DNA of 64,000 nucleotides from Enterococcus viikkiensis (GTDB lineage Bacteria; Bacillota; Bacilli; Lactobacillales; Enterococcaceae). Position 1 is the stretch's first letter; each line of letters starts with the position of its first letter. This document shows positions 1 to 10,010 of the stretch, in pieces. The position numbers and the translations under genes were made by a program. The DNA lies in contig NZ_BJDW01000001.1 in the NCBI RefSeq assembly GCF_005405345.1, positions 124,001 through 188,000 on the forward strand. The letters run 5' to 3'. A model generated the notes under the pieces. That model ran no database searches. It was not told where the DNA came from and was given only the letters and a program-made list of their open reading frames with translations.

Positions 1-607
1 CATCTGCGCCTAATTCTTTCAGCAGCATTTTCCCTTGCCGTTTGTTCAAGCGAAACAGCGGTAAGATATCCGCTCCGCCGTCACCAAATTTAGTAAAGAA
101 GCCAGTCACATTTTCTGCGGCATGGTCCGTACCCACTACGGCTCCTTGATTGTCGCCGGCGATGCCATATTGAGTGATCATCCGTTGCCGTGCTTTGATA
201 TTGCCTTTATTGAAGTCGCTGATGGTGATCCCTGCTTCTTCAAGTGCGGCGACTTGCGCATCCACCGCGCCTTTGATATTTACCCGTAAGCTGACATCGG
301 GTTGGATAAAGTCCAAAGCTCGTTTCGCGTCCGCTTCATCCGCTTGCTCGCCATAAGGCAAACGGACAGCAATAAATTTATAGCTATCGTCACCAGTCTC
401 AGTTCGCAATTCTTCCATCGCTAATTGCGCGAGACGACCGGCTAATGAAGAATCTTGTCCGCCACTGATTCCTAACACAAGTGTTTTTAAAAAAGGATTT
501 TTAGTTAAATACGCCTTCAAAAATTCAATACTCGTCCGAATCTCCGCTTTAGGATCGATCGTTGGTTTTACACCTAGTTCTTTAATAATCGTTGTTTGTA
601 CTGTCAT
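1..607 (-). CDS. nadE: NAD+ synthetase, ammonia-dependent (partial, C-terminus beyond window)
   Basis: The protein starts [15 protein letters not shown] and runs off the left edge after about 202 residues; the full family length is near 275. It carries the N-type ATP pyrophosphatase loop SGGQDSS near residue 47, and the stretch from about residue 90 ([10 protein letters not shown]) is typical of NadE. The enzyme amidates nicotinic acid adenine dinucleotide to NAD+ with ammonia and ATP in the cytosol. It lies 13 bp downstream of pncB on the same strand, so the two form a short nicotinate-to-NAD salvage operon. The start ATG (605-607) follows a GGAGTGG-type ribosome site. Identification is secure; only the C-terminal third cannot be assessed. 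Confidence 0.95.
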   Translation of the reverse strand, partial: MTVQTTIIKELGVKPTIDPKAEIRTSIEFLKAYLTKNPFLKTLVLGISGGQDSSLAGRLAQLAMEELRTETGDDSYKFIAVRLPYGEQADEADAKRALDFIQPDVSLRVNIKGAVDAQVAALEEAGITISDFNKGNIKARQRMITQYGIAGDNQGAVVGTDHAAENVTGFFTKFGDGGADILPLFRLNKRQGKMLLKELGAD

Positions 608-620
608 AAACTATCCACTC

Positions 621-2093
621 CTAATCGTCTTGCTGCATTTTCTTCACAGAATTGCGAACTTGATCCATAATTTTATTCTTATGGTTCCAGCAATCTGTTG
701 AAAGGTCAACTGGATATTTTTGTGGATTCAAATCACGTTTATATTCTTCCCACAATGAGTTTAAGCTCTCTTTAGCGGTTTGTTTTACCACTTCCAAATC
801 TGGCAATTCATACACCAATTTTCCATCGACAAAAATATCTTGTAAAATTGGCCGTGCTTCAAAATTGCGCACCGTCTTGTTAATGTACGTATAGACCGGA
901 TGGAACATGAAGATTTCACTTTCTTCTCGTGGGTCTTCATCCCACAGAGTCACATAGTCCCCTTCTGATTTACCGTCAGAATTACGGGTGATCCGCCAAA
1001 CTTGTTTTTTACCTGGTGTCGTGACTTTTTCAGCATTACTGGAAAGCTTGATGGTATCCATCATCTCCCCTTTCTCGTTTTCGATCGAGACAAGTTTAAA
1101 GACCGCGCCTAATGCCGGCTGATCGTAAGCAGTAATTAGTTTCGTGCCTACACCCCAAACATCGATCTTCGCGTGTTGCATTTTTAAATTCAGAATCGTT
1201 CCTTCATCTAAATCATTTGAAGCATACACTTTCGCATTCGGAAAGCCAGCTTCATCTAATTGTTGACGGACACGTTTAGAAATATACGCCATATCGCCGC
1301 TATCGATACGAACCCCTAAGAAATTAATCTGGTCTCCCATTTCTTTCGCTACTTTGATAGCGTTAGGAACACCTGAATTTAAGGTGTCATAAGTATCCAC
1401 TAAAAAGACGCAATCACGATGCGTTTGTGCATAGGCTTTAAAGGCATCGTAGTCATTGCCGTAAGATTGGACCAAAGAATGGGCGTGGGTCCCACTGTCA
1501 GGGATACCAAAAATTTTTCCTGCTCGCACATTACTAGTAGCATCTGCACCACCAATATACGCTGCTCGTGTCCCCCAAAGCGCCGCATCTAATTCTTGCG
1601 CCCGTCGTGTTCCAAATTCTAATAAAGGATCGTCGCCAATCACAGATTTAATTCGAGCTGATTTCGTAGCGATCAACGTTTGGAAATTAACAATATTTAA
1701 CAAGGCTGTCTCAACTAGTTGGCATTGTAATAATGAACCTTCCACTTGAATGATTGGTTCATTACTAAAAACCAACTCGCCTTCAACCGCTGAACGTACG
1801 GTACAAGTGAATTTAAACTCTCGTAGGTAATCGATAAAAGCATCTGGGTAGCCTTCGACCTCTTTTAAATACGCTAAATCACTTTCACTAAAGCTCAATT
1901 TTTCCAAATAATTAACCAATCGTTCCAATCCCGCAAAGATGACATAACCGTTATCGAATGGCATATTACGGAAATAACATTCGAATACCGCATGAAGATC
2001 GGCACGTCCAGTCTCCCAATAGGTTTTCATCATATTGATTTGATAAAGATCCGTATGGAGGGTCAAACTGTCATCTTCGTACAACTTTTTCAT
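621..2093 (-). CDS. pncB: Nicotinate phosphoribosyltransferase
   Basis: A 490-residue protein with the PncB signature: TDLYQINMMKTYW near the N-terminus, FGTRRAQ around residue 160, and the phosphate/PRPP-binding stretch GVRIDSGDM near residue 265. It makes nicotinate mononucleotide from nicotinate and PRPP, the first step of the Preiss-Handler salvage route. The start is set at the ATG at 2091-2093 (MKKLYEDD), which sits 7 bp after AAGGAG; an ATG two codons upstream lies too close to that site. The gene is first in a pncB-nadE unit. A TATAAT at 2138-2143 is a likely -10 box. Nothing looks broken. Confidence 0.95.
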   Translation of the reverse strand: MKKLYEDDSLTLHTDLYQINMMKTYWETGRADLHAVFECYFRNMPFDNGYVIFAGLERLVNYLEKLSFSESDLAYLKEVEGYPDAFIDYLREFKFTCTVRSAVEGELVFSNEPIIQVEGSLLQCQLVETALLNIVNFQTLIATKSARIKSVIGDDPLLEFGTRRAQELDAALWGTRAAYIGGADATSNVRAGKIFGIPDSGTHAHSLVQSYGNDYDAFKAYAQTHRDCVFLVDTYDTLNSGVPNAIKVAKEMGDQINFLGVRIDSGDMAYISKRVRQQLDEAGFPNAKVYASNDLDEGTILNLKMQHAKIDVWGVGTKLITAYDQPALGAVFKLVSIENEKGEMMDTIKLSSNAEKVTTPGKKQVWRITRNSDGKSEGDYVTLWDEDPREESEIFMFHPVYTYINKTVRNFEARPILQDIFVDGKLVYELPDLEVVKQTAKESLNSLWEEYKRDLNPQKYPVDLSTDCWNHKNKIMDQVRNSVKKMQQDD

Positions 2094-2137
2094 AATCATG
2101 CTCCTTATTTGTTTTAGTAATCTAAACTATTTTAAAT

Positions 2138-2143
2138 ATTATA
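2138..2143 (-). promoter_or_regulatory. Probable -10 box of pncB-nadE
   Basis: TATAAT on the minus strand, 45 bp upstream of the pncB start. No convincing -35 hexamer stands 16-18 bp upstream, so an activator or an extended -10 may be used. Confidence 0.4.
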
Positions 2144-2200
2144 TCACAAGAGGGGCTAACTCGGGATTACAAGCTTCCCTGACCCAAGTCTACATTCATC

Positions 2201-2230
2201 AAAAAAAGAAAGACCCACAGTCTTTCTTTT
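2201..2230 (-). terminator. Terminator of the DUF1827-type gene
   Basis: Perfect 10-bp stem (2205-2214 with 2220-2229) around a 5-nt loop. On the minus strand it is followed by a run of T, just after the stop codon of the small gene at 2237. Confidence 0.85.
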
Positions 2231-2236
2231 GCGACA

Positions 2237-2596
2237 TTATTTTTGTGGAACTTTGTATTCTATCGCGATCATGTCTTTATAGTTTTCCTTCGGCCACATG
2301 CCAGCTTCTAAGATTTGCTTTTTATAACCGACATCAACAGTTACCGCTTGACGATCAACTTTCAATAAGCGATGAATAATCGTATCCACTTCTTGATGAC
2401 TAATCTTCCGTTGGCGATTCAAAAGTAGCAACGTGATCGTGTCAAAGCGATCCGCGTAAATGATTTTTGTTCGGTCATACGCATACAATTTCAGTAATTT
2501 GATTGCTTTACGATTATTAAACATATACTGCATAAGGTTTGGGTACAGTGTTTCTAAATTTACATTGCTATTTAAAGGTGTCTCAATTAATTTCAT
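2237..2596 (-). CDS. Small conserved protein, probably DUF1827 family
   Basis: A 119-residue soluble protein with no signal peptide or membrane segment, beginning MKLIETPLNSNVNLE. The pattern (short N-terminal strand, FNNRKAIKLLKLY, a central YADRFDTITLLLLN strand, a basic C-terminus) recalls the DUF1827 proteins of streptococci and enterococci, but this was judged by eye. Function is unknown. AAAGGAG stands 7 bp before the ATG. The gene is monocistronic, between groEL and pncB, with its own terminator. No catalytic motif is visible. Confidence 0.6.
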   Translation of the reverse strand: MKLIETPLNSNVNLETLYPNLMQYMFNNRKAIKLLKLYAYDRTKIIYADRFDTITLLLLNRQRKISHQEVDTIIHRLLKVDRQAVTVDVGYKKQILEAGMWPKENYKDMIAIEYKVPQK

Positions 2597-2778
2597 ACAA
2601 TTAGCTCCTTTGATATTTTTATTCCTCGTCTACTATCTAATTTTAACATAGGAATGGAAGCATTTTTGATATATAAAAAGATTTTTTTCCTAAAAAATAA
2701 GTAAAAAAACATGATTATTCTTTAAATGCTCGAAAATAGTCGTTTCTTTCAAACAACATTACCGACCAACCAAAGATC

Positions 2779-2812
2779 AAAAAAAGCATCACCGGAATTT
2801 TCCGATGACGCT
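2779..2812 (-). terminator. Terminator of groESL
   Basis: A 13-bp stem (2785-2797 with 2800-2812, including G-T pairs), followed on the minus strand by T7 just downstream of the groEL stop. Confidence 0.85.
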
Positions 2813-2830
2813 AAATTGTTTCGAGGATGC

Positions 2831-4468
<1,638 letters not shown>

Positions 4469-4477
4469 TCATTATTT

Positions 4478-4762
4478 TTATTCGACGATTGCCATAATAT
4501 CTTTTGCAGCGATAATCAAGTATTCACTGCCGTCATATTTTACTTCTGTTCCAGAATATTTTTCAAACATTACCATATCACCAACAGCTACTGGCATTGG
4601 ACTTTTTTCACCGTTTTCTAGTACATTGCCTTCACCGACAGCGACAACTTTTGCCGTTTGTGGTTTTTCTTTGGCTGCAGAAGCTAAAACTAAACCTCCA
4701 ACTGTTTTTTCTTCTTCTTGAGTAACTTCAAGAATGACACGATCACCTAATGGTTTTAACAC
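4478..4762 (-). CDS. groS: Co-chaperonin GroES (Hsp10)
   Basis: A 94-residue GroES beginning with LKPLGDRV and containing the mobile-loop region [13 protein letters not shown]. The start is set at a GTG (4760-4762), because GGAGGG lies 7 bp upstream and the family starts MLKPLGDR; a TTG five codons earlier overlaps that ribosome site and is rejected. GroES caps the GroEL ring. It is the first gene of groESL, and the CIRCE operator lies 36 bp upstream. Confidence 0.97.
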   Translation of the reverse strand: MLKPLGDRVILEVTQEEEKTVGGLVLASAAKEKPQTAKVVAVGEGNVLENGEKSPMPVAVGDMVMFEKYSGTEVKYDGSEYLIIAAKDIMAIVE

Positions 4763-4798
4763 GATAAATCCCTCCAACTAGTAATGATATTCAATTTG

Positions 4799-4825
4799 TT
4801 AGCACTCGTTAACTTAGAGTGCTAA
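4799..4825 (-). promoter_or_regulatory. CIRCE element (HrcA operator)
   Basis: TTAGCACTC, nine bases, then GAGTGCTAA: an exact match to the CIRCE consensus, between the promoter and groES. HrcA is expected to repress groESL here; hrcA itself is not in the window. Confidence 0.97.
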
Positions 4826-4837
4826 CTCACAGTTATT

Positions 4838-4866
4838 ATCATACTCATTTTCGATTCTTTTTGCAA
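4838..4866 (-). promoter_or_regulatory. groESL sigma-A promoter
   Basis: -35 TTGCAA (4861-4866), 17-bp spacer, -10 TATGAT (4838-4843) on the minus strand. Transcription would start close to the CIRCE element. Confidence 0.85.
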
Positions 4867-4960
4867 GTCCTTCGTTTGTCTTTTTCGATTTTTCTCCAAC
4901 TAAGTTTTTAAGTGAATTATGATATACTTGGGGACAATAAGAGTTTAGAAAGGAAAAATA

Positions 4961-5620
4961 ATGAACGCAAAAAAATACAGCTTTATTACGATCTTTACTT
5001 ATGGCTTAGTTTTATTCTCTCCCGTGATCTATTTGCAAGTCTTTCACGCGAACCCTTCACAAATTATTCAACTGACAACGTTGACTTATTTCTTAGGAGC
5101 GGCATTGATGATTTTTTATCGTTACAAGTCTCAGCTCTTCGGTATTGAGTCTCAACAAAAAAATGTTCTGATCGCCATTTTGATTGGCGTTATCGGGATA
5201 CCGGTCTCGCTGCTATTGCAAATGCTCATTTTGCAAATTGAGCAACGCTTCCTAGGTCAATCTGCTACTTCTCAAAATACGCAAAATATTGTGGATTTAA
5301 TCATGAACAATATGGTTTTTATTTTCGCTACTACCATCGCTGGGCCAATTATGGAAGAATTCGTTTTCCGGCGTGGGATTTTTGGGGCATTAGAAAAAAG
5401 ATTCGGCTTTCTCATTCCGGCACTCTTAAGCTCATTACTTTTCGCCTTTGCTCACAATGACGGCCATTATCTTTTGTATGCCGGACTAGGCTTCTTATTC
5501 TGCGGCATGTATCGTTATACCGGACGAATCTGGACCTCCATGATCACCCATGTCGGGATGAACTTATTAGTAATTTTGACCCAGCTCGCTATTCATTCAG
5601 AAAAGTTGATTCAACACTAA
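4961..5620 (+). CDS. CPBP family intramembrane metalloprotease
   Basis: A 219-residue integral membrane protein with about six hydrophobic segments. The CPBP (CAAX protease / bacteriocin-processing) signature is complete: MEEFVFRR (EExxxR) near residue 130, FAFAH near residue 160 and the HVGMN pair near residue 198, which supply the catalytic glutamates, arginine and histidines. Such proteins cleave prenylated or other membrane peptides, or protect against bacteriocins; the substrate here is unknown. GAAAGG lies 8 bp before the ATG. It may be co-transcribed with the next gene through the hairpin at 5636-5685. Confidence 0.9.
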   Translation: MNAKKYSFITIFTYGLVLFSPVIYLQVFHANPSQIIQLTTLTYFLGAALMIFYRYKSQLFGIESQQKNVLIAILIGVIGIPVSLLLQMLILQIEQRFLGQSATSQNTQNIVDLIMNNMVFIFATTIAGPIMEEFVFRRGIFGALEKRFGFLIPALLSSLLFAFAHNDGHYLLYAGLGFLFCGMYRYTGRIWTSMITHVGMNLLVILTQLAIHSEKLIQH

Positions 5621-5635
5621 TCTTTTGCCTTTTTA

Positions 5636-5685
5636 GAAAAACCTCCTTAAACTGATACTAAGCAATCAGTTTAAGGAGGTTTTTT
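5636..5685 (+). terminator. Strong hairpin with U-run that also contains the next gene's ribosome site
   Basis: Perfect 17-bp stem (5640-5656 with 5665-5681), extended by A-T pairs, 8-nt loop, then T6. The 3' arm holds AAGGAGG (5673-5679), the ribosome binding site of the gene starting at 5687. It reads as a terminator of the CPBP gene and as a block on translation of any read-through RNA. Confidence 0.85.
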
Positions 5686-5686
5686 G

Positions 5687-6307
5687 ATGAAAGTAGCAAT
5701 TATTGGTGCTACCGGAAATGCCGGTTCGCATTTATTAAAAGAAGCACTCAATCGTGATTTAGCGGTAACTGCGATCGTTCGCCATCCAGAAAAGTTAGAG
5801 GTAAAGGTTCCCATTTTAGTCAAAGATTTATTTGAATTAACAACACAGGACCTAACTTATTTTGATGTTGTCATTGATGCCTTTCGCCCTCCAGTGGGCA
5901 AAGAATTTCTGCATCAAACCTCATTGCGCCATCTAACCGATTTATTAAAAGGAAGCAATACGCGGCTACTAGTCGTTGGCGGAACATCCTCTTTGTTCAT
6001 TGACGAGGCGCATCGCATGATTGATCTTTCTGATCCTAATGCGGTCTACTATCCGACGGCCTATAATATGTACCAAGCATTTCTTGAACTAAAAGAGCAC
6101 CAAGATTTAGGATGGACTTATTTAAGTCCGGCTGCAAATTTTATTCCTGACGGTGAACGAACTGCTCAATACCAAGTTAGTGATGAACATTTACGTAAAA
6201 ATGCCGCTGGAAAAAGCGAAATCAGCATGGCCGATTACGCGATCGCTATGATCGATGAAGTGGTTGCACCAAAACACGAGAAAGAGCACTTCAGCGTTTA
6301 TCATTAG
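5687..6307 (+). CDS. NAD(P)-binding SDR-like protein (atypical extended, YwnB-like)
   Basis: A 206-residue Rossmann-fold protein. The dinucleotide-binding motif GATGNAGSH sits at residues 7-15, and the later GGTSSLF strand matches the NAD(P)H-binding (NmrA/YwnB) family. The substrate is unknown; relatives act as flavin or quinone reductases or as redox sensors. The start is the ATG at 5687, 7 bp after AAGGAGG, rather than a TTG one codon earlier. The ribosome site is buried in the hairpin at 5636-5685, so translation from long transcripts should be poor. A strong terminator follows. Confidence 0.88.
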   Translation: MKVAIIGATGNAGSHLLKEALNRDLAVTAIVRHPEKLEVKVPILVKDLFELTTQDLTYFDVVIDAFRPPVGKEFLHQTSLRHLTDLLKGSNTRLLVVGGTSSLFIDEAHRMIDLSDPNAVYYPTAYNMYQAFLELKEHQDLGWTYLSPAANFIPDGERTAQYQVSDEHLRKNAAGKSEISMADYAIAMIDEVVAPKHEKEHFSVYH

Positions 6308-6321
6308 TATCCGTAAAAATG

Positions 6322-6362
6322 GAAAGAGCCTCTTCAACAATTTGAAGAGGCTCTTTCTTTTA
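6322..6362. terminator. Bidirectional terminator between the NAD(P)-binding gene and rnfB
   Basis: Perfect 16-bp stem (6322-6337 with 6342-6357) and 4-nt loop between convergent genes. T-rich on the plus side (TTTCTTTT); a weaker T-run lies on the minus side. Confidence 0.85.
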
Positions 6363-6365
6363 TGA

Positions 6366-7178
6366 TTAACTGTGAATAATTTCCTTTTTAGTCATCTCTA
6401 CAATACAATTTTGCGGACAAATTTCTACGCACTCACCACAATTAATGCAAAGCTTCGGATCAATCACCGCTACATTGTTGACCATTTTGATGGCATTTTG
6501 CGGACAAGTCTTCACACAACGATTGCAAGTAATACAGCCGACATCACATATTTTACGTACGCTTCCGCCTTTTTCCTGATTAGAGCAAGCCACGATCGAA
6601 GTATTTTCCGCGGGCAGCATCTTGATTAAGTTTTTCGGGCATACCGCGATACACTTCAGACAACCAACACATTTTTCTGGATCAATCTTCGCGATCCCAT
6701 CTACTACTTCGATCGCATCATAATCACAAACAGTCTGGCAATCGCCAAAGCCCATACAGCCAAATTGACAGGCTTGCGGACCACCAAAGATTTGATTGGC
6801 ACCATAACAAGTGCTTGTTCCAGCATAATCCATTTTCTTATTCGTAAATTCGCAAGTCCCGTTACAACGAACAAAGGCAGCGACTCTATCTATCTCTCCG
6901 ACCTCTACGCCTAAAATTGCGGACAAAGCCGTCCGGGTGGAGGCTCCTCCAGGTGTACAGTTGGTTGCGCTAGCCTCGCCTTGCACCATGGCTTTTGCAT
7001 ACCCGTCACAACCGGAAAAGCCGCACGCCCCACAGTTAATCCCTGGCAACGCTCCTCTTAGTGCTTCTTCTTTCTCATCGACAGGTTTATGGAAAATGAT
7101 CGTAGCTAATGAAAGGATTACTCCTGCGATCAAACCCATTCCGCTGACGATGCCAATGGGTAACATGATCTCCGTCAT
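6366..7178 (-). CDS. rnfB: Rnf complex subunit RnfB, iron-sulfur electron entry protein
   Basis: A 270-residue protein with an N-terminal membrane anchor (about residues 5-28). It then has the CGACGFSGC four-Cys cluster motif near residue 50, and C-terminal ferredoxin domains with several CxxCxxCxxxCP motifs (CVGCLKCIAVCP, CITCNRCVKTCP, CINCGECVEICP). RnfB takes electrons from reduced ferredoxin and passes them to the other Rnf subunits. It is last in rnfCDGEAB, 56 bp after rnfA, with its own GGAGGG ribosome site. All expected cysteines appear present. Confidence 0.96.
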   Translation of the reverse strand: MTEIMLPIGIVSGMGLIAGVILSLATIIFHKPVDEKEEALRGALPGINCGACGFSGCDGYAKAMVQGEASATNCTPGGASTRTALSAILGVEVGEIDRVAAFVRCNGTCEFTNKKMDYAGTSTCYGANQIFGGPQACQFGCMGFGDCQTVCDYDAIEVVDGIAKIDPEKCVGCLKCIAVCPKNLIKMLPAENTSIVACSNQEKGGSVRKICDVGCITCNRCVKTCPQNAIKMVNNVAVIDPKLCINCGECVEICPQNCIVEMTKKEIIHS

Positions 7179-7234
7179 TTACGTCCCTCCTATTTTGTCT
7201 GAATGATTCCTGCAATTTCCCTCAATCAACAGAT

Positions 7235-7825
7235 TTATCGGAACAATCCTTCCGCCAATCCAGCAAAGCCTAAAAATGATAACGCAACGATTGCTGCCGC
7301 AATCAAAGTGATCGGCAATCCTTGCAATGATTTAGGAATGTCATTGCCCTCCAAGCGACCTCGAACGCCTGCAAAAATCACCATTGCGACTAAAAATCCG
7401 ATGCCGGCAGCAAAAGCGTTAACCATCGATTGAATAAAGCTATAATTTTTTGAAAAGTTCAAAATCGTTACGCCTAATACCGCACAGTTGGTTGTAATTA
7501 AAGGCAGATAGATGCCCAAAGCATTGTATAAAGGTGTCATATAACGTTTCATCACGACTTCCACCAACTGAACAAGTGCGGCAATTGTCAGGATGAACAC
7601 AATCGTTTGTAAATAATCCAATCCCATCGGAATCAGCAAAGCGCTGTAGATAGGATACGTCACCAAAGTTGCTAAAACCATAACAAAAGTAACCGCTAAT
7701 GACATTCCTACAGCAGTATCCAATTTTTTGGATACACCTAGAAACGGACAGATCCCTAAAAATTGCGACAAAACAAAATTATCCGTTAGAATTCCAGCAA
7801 CTAAAATAGTCACGAAGGCCTGCAT
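7235..7825 (-). CDS. rnfA: Rnf complex membrane subunit RnfA
   Basis: A 196-residue, six-helix membrane protein. It has the paired half-motifs LGICPFLG (near residue 25) and TTNCAVLG (near residue 107), whose cysteines in known Rnf and Nqr complexes co-ordinate an intramembrane [2Fe-2S] cluster shared with RnfE. It forms the core of the ion- and electron-conducting module. The start codon overlaps the rnfE stop (TAATG), pointing to translational coupling. Length and helix pattern are normal. Confidence 0.96.
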   Translation of the reverse strand: MQAFVTILVAGILTDNFVLSQFLGICPFLGVSKKLDTAVGMSLAVTFVMVLATLVTYPIYSALLIPMGLDYLQTIVFILTIAALVQLVEVVMKRYMTPLYNALGIYLPLITTNCAVLGVTILNFSKNYSFIQSMVNAFAAGIGFLVAMVIFAGVRGRLEGNDIPKSLQGLPITLIAAAIVALSFLGFAGLAEGLFR

Positions 7826-8502
7826 TAGTCTTCACCCGCCTTTTCTTCACAAATCGTTGTACAAGCTTCGGCAATTGGACAGGCAGAACAATCTATTTCC
7901 TTGCTCTCGCGGTCGCTAAGTTTATTCGCCACCATGACAAGCATTCCAAACACAAAGAATCCTCCCGGCGGCAGTAGCATAATCGTCATCGGCGGAACTA
8001 CCCCGGCAGTGATAGAAAATCCTAATAAGGTGCCGCTACCTAATAATTCTCGGATCCCTCCCATACATAAAAGCGCCATGGTGAAACCCACCCCCATCCC
8101 CAAACCGTCTAAAGCAGATTGGATGACTGGATGATTTTTCGCGTAAGCTTCTGCCCGGCCAAGAATAATACAGTTCACTACGATCAGTGGCAAATAAATC
8201 CCTAAGGTCGCATCTAGCGCTGGTGCCAAAGCTTTCACCAGCAATTGGACCACCGTTACAAAACCTGCGATGATCGTAATAAAGGCGGGGATTCTTACCC
8301 GATCGGGAATCACTTTTCGTAAAAGCGAAATAACGATGTTGGAACCTAATAAGACAATTGTAGCTGCGATCCCCATTCCCAAGCCATTCATTGCCGATGT
8401 CGTCACAGCCAAGGTGGGACAAGTGCCTAACATTAGGCGAAGAACGGGATTTTCTTTAATTAATCCTTTAGTAAAAATAGCGGATTTCTTTTCATTTTCC
8501 AT
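7825..8502 (-). CDS. rnfE: Rnf complex membrane subunit RnfE with Cys-containing tail
   Basis: A 225-residue membrane protein homologous to RnfA, with the matching half-motifs LGTCPTLA (near residue 28) and VVNCIILG (near residue 111) for the shared [2Fe-2S] cluster. After the last helix comes a soluble tail of about 27 residues with four cysteines (CSACPIAEAC, then C). This could bind a metal or cluster, or simply be a variable end. It overlaps rnfA by one base and follows rnfG by 12 bp. The core function, electron transfer across the membrane with RnfA, is secure; the role of the tail is unknown. Confidence 0.95.
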   Translation of the reverse strand: MENEKKSAIFTKGLIKENPVLRLMLGTCPTLAVTTSAMNGLGMGIAATIVLLGSNIVISLLRKVIPDRVRIPAFITIIAGFVTVVQLLVKALAPALDATLGIYLPLIVVNCIILGRAEAYAKNHPVIQSALDGLGMGVGFTMALLCMGGIRELLGSGTLLGFSITAGVVPPMTIMLLPPGGFFVFGMLVMVANKLSDRESKEIDCSACPIAEACTTICEEKAGED

Positions 8503-8514
8503 TCCTTCTCTCCC

Positions 8515-9072
8515 TTACTTCTTTGAGTCAGCGACTTGATCAAAAAGAGCAAGTGCTTTCTCAACTGATTTCACAACGGCTGTTGACGATTTAGTTGCAC
8601 CGGTGACTGCTTCTACTTGATTTTTACTAGTAGGGGCGCTTTTGACAATTTCTGGTGAACCTTGGAGATTAGAAAATTGATCAACAAACTCTTTTTTTGT
8701 GACATTTTGACCCAAGCCGGGTGTTTCATTTGACGCATCTAAAATATCCACACCCACCACTTTTCCATCTGCTATGGCACTCATCACACTGACCTCACTG
8801 CCATAACCATAGGCCTCAGTGATAAACAAGTAACCTAGAATCTTACCATTTGGATCAAGTGCTTTATAAGCCTGCTGCCCACCAGTTAATTTTTCTTTCT
8901 GAAAATCCTGCGCTTTAATCAATTTTTTCATGACCGCTTGGGTTTGTGCCCATTCCTGCTTAGCGATCCGCTCCTTGAAAGCCGAGCGAGTCCCAGCAAC
9001 GGCAAAAGTCACCACGAGGCAAATCACAAAGAGGCACAGTGCATCTAGTAAAATCACCTTTGAATGCTTCAT
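8515..9072 (-). CDS. rnfG: Rnf complex subunit RnfG, covalent FMN carrier
   Basis: A 185-residue protein with one N-terminal membrane helix (residues about 7-27) and an FMN-binding domain outside the membrane. The flavinylation motif TGATKSST is at residues 157-164, and ApbE would attach FMN to Thr160. RnfG carries electrons between RnfD and the RnfA/E core. Its ATG overlaps the rnfD stop. An apbE gene is needed for its maturation and is not in this window. Confidence 0.95.
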   Translation of the reverse strand: MKHSKVILLDALCLFVICLVVTFAVAGTRSAFKERIAKQEWAQTQAVMKKLIKAQDFQKEKLTGGQQAYKALDPNGKILGYLFITEAYGYGSEVSVMSAIADGKVVGVDILDASNETPGLGQNVTKKEFVDQFSNLQGSPEIVKSAPTSKNQVEAVTGATKSSTAVVKSVEKALALFDQVADSKK

Positions 9073-10010
9073 TTCACCTTCGCCTCCTCACCAAAGACTT
9101 TTGGAATCGTTAAATGCTCGATATGAGGAACGAGGATGTTCATTAATAAAATCGCGTAAGATACTCCTTCAGGCAATGCCGCAAAGAAACGAATCAAGAC
9201 AGTTATGAGACCACAGCCAACACCGAAAAGGATCTTTCCATTTTTGGTGACCGGAGAAGTCGTATAATCCGTTGCCATAAAGATAGCGCCTAGTAATAAC
9301 CCGCCGGACATTAGTTGATACAACGGATTTCCTCCTAGTAAAGTAGCTAAGATAACCACGGTTCCGATGAAACACAGCGGAATCACAGGTGATATCACCT
9401 TGCGAGCGACTAAATAGACTCCTCCAATCAGCAATGCCAAAACACAGGTCTCGCCTAAGCTCCCTGCACGAATCCCTAAAAACATATCCAGCAGCGAAGG
9501 AATTTTTTGGCCGGTTTGCGAAGCTGAAAAGTACGATGCAGATGAAATCACATCGGGTCGAAACATATAATAATTTAATGGTGGCTGCCATGTACTCATT
9601 TGAGAAGCAAAGGACATCATTAAAATGATCCGAGCGGTGATCGCGGGATTGACAAAATTTTGCCCCACTCCGCCAAAAAATTCCTTCACAATTACAATGG
9701 CGATCACTCCACCTAAAGCAGCCATCCAAAAAGGTAGTGTCACCGGCAAGTTTAGTGCGAGTAAAATCCCGGTAACGACCGCAGTCAAATTGTGGATCGT
9801 ATCCGACCGCTTCAAGATTTTCCTCGTTAAATATTCACTTAAAACACAAGCCCCCACGGTGACAATAATCAACATAAGGGCACGAAATCCAAAGATGATG
9901 GTAGCAGCGATCATTGCTGGAATCAAAGCAACAATCACATCCAACATAACGCTACGAGTGCTACGTCCACAATGCAGGTGAGGCGAGATGGAAACAGGTA
10001 ATTTATTCAT
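9069..10010 (-). CDS. rnfD: Rnf complex membrane subunit RnfD with atypical flavin motif
   Basis: A 313-residue membrane protein of the NqrB/RnfD family, about ten helices, with the conserved FFGGVGQNFVNPA stretch near residue 111 and FMATDYTTSPV near residue 245. In other RnfD proteins an S/T-G-A-T motif after the QM-W stretch carries covalent FMN. By eye alignment the matching place here reads DVISSASYF (residues 153-161), with Ser159 where the threonine should be. Flavin attachment may therefore use Ser or be missing. It overlaps rnfC and rnfG by a few bases. Confidence 0.94.
   Translation of the reverse strand: MNKLPVSISPHLHCGRSTRSVMLDVIVALIPAMIAATIIFGFRALMLIIVTVGACVLSEYLTRKILKRSDTIHNLTAVVTGILLALNLPVTLPFWMAALGGVIAIVIVKEFFGGVGQNFVNPAITARIILMMSFASQMSTWQPPLNYYMFRPDVISSASYFSASQTGQKIPSLLDMFLGIRAGSLGETCVLALLIGGVYLVARKVISPVIPLCFIGTVVILATLLGGNPLYQLMSGGLLLGAIFMATDYTTSPVTKNGKILFGVGCGLITVLIRFFAALPEGVSYAILLMNILVPHIEHLTIPKVFGEEAKVK

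Noticed and set aside
9169-9729. 186-codon frame on the same strand inside rnfD
   Set aside because: It is a shifted frame within a clear membrane-protein gene, with no ribosome site and no family resemblance.
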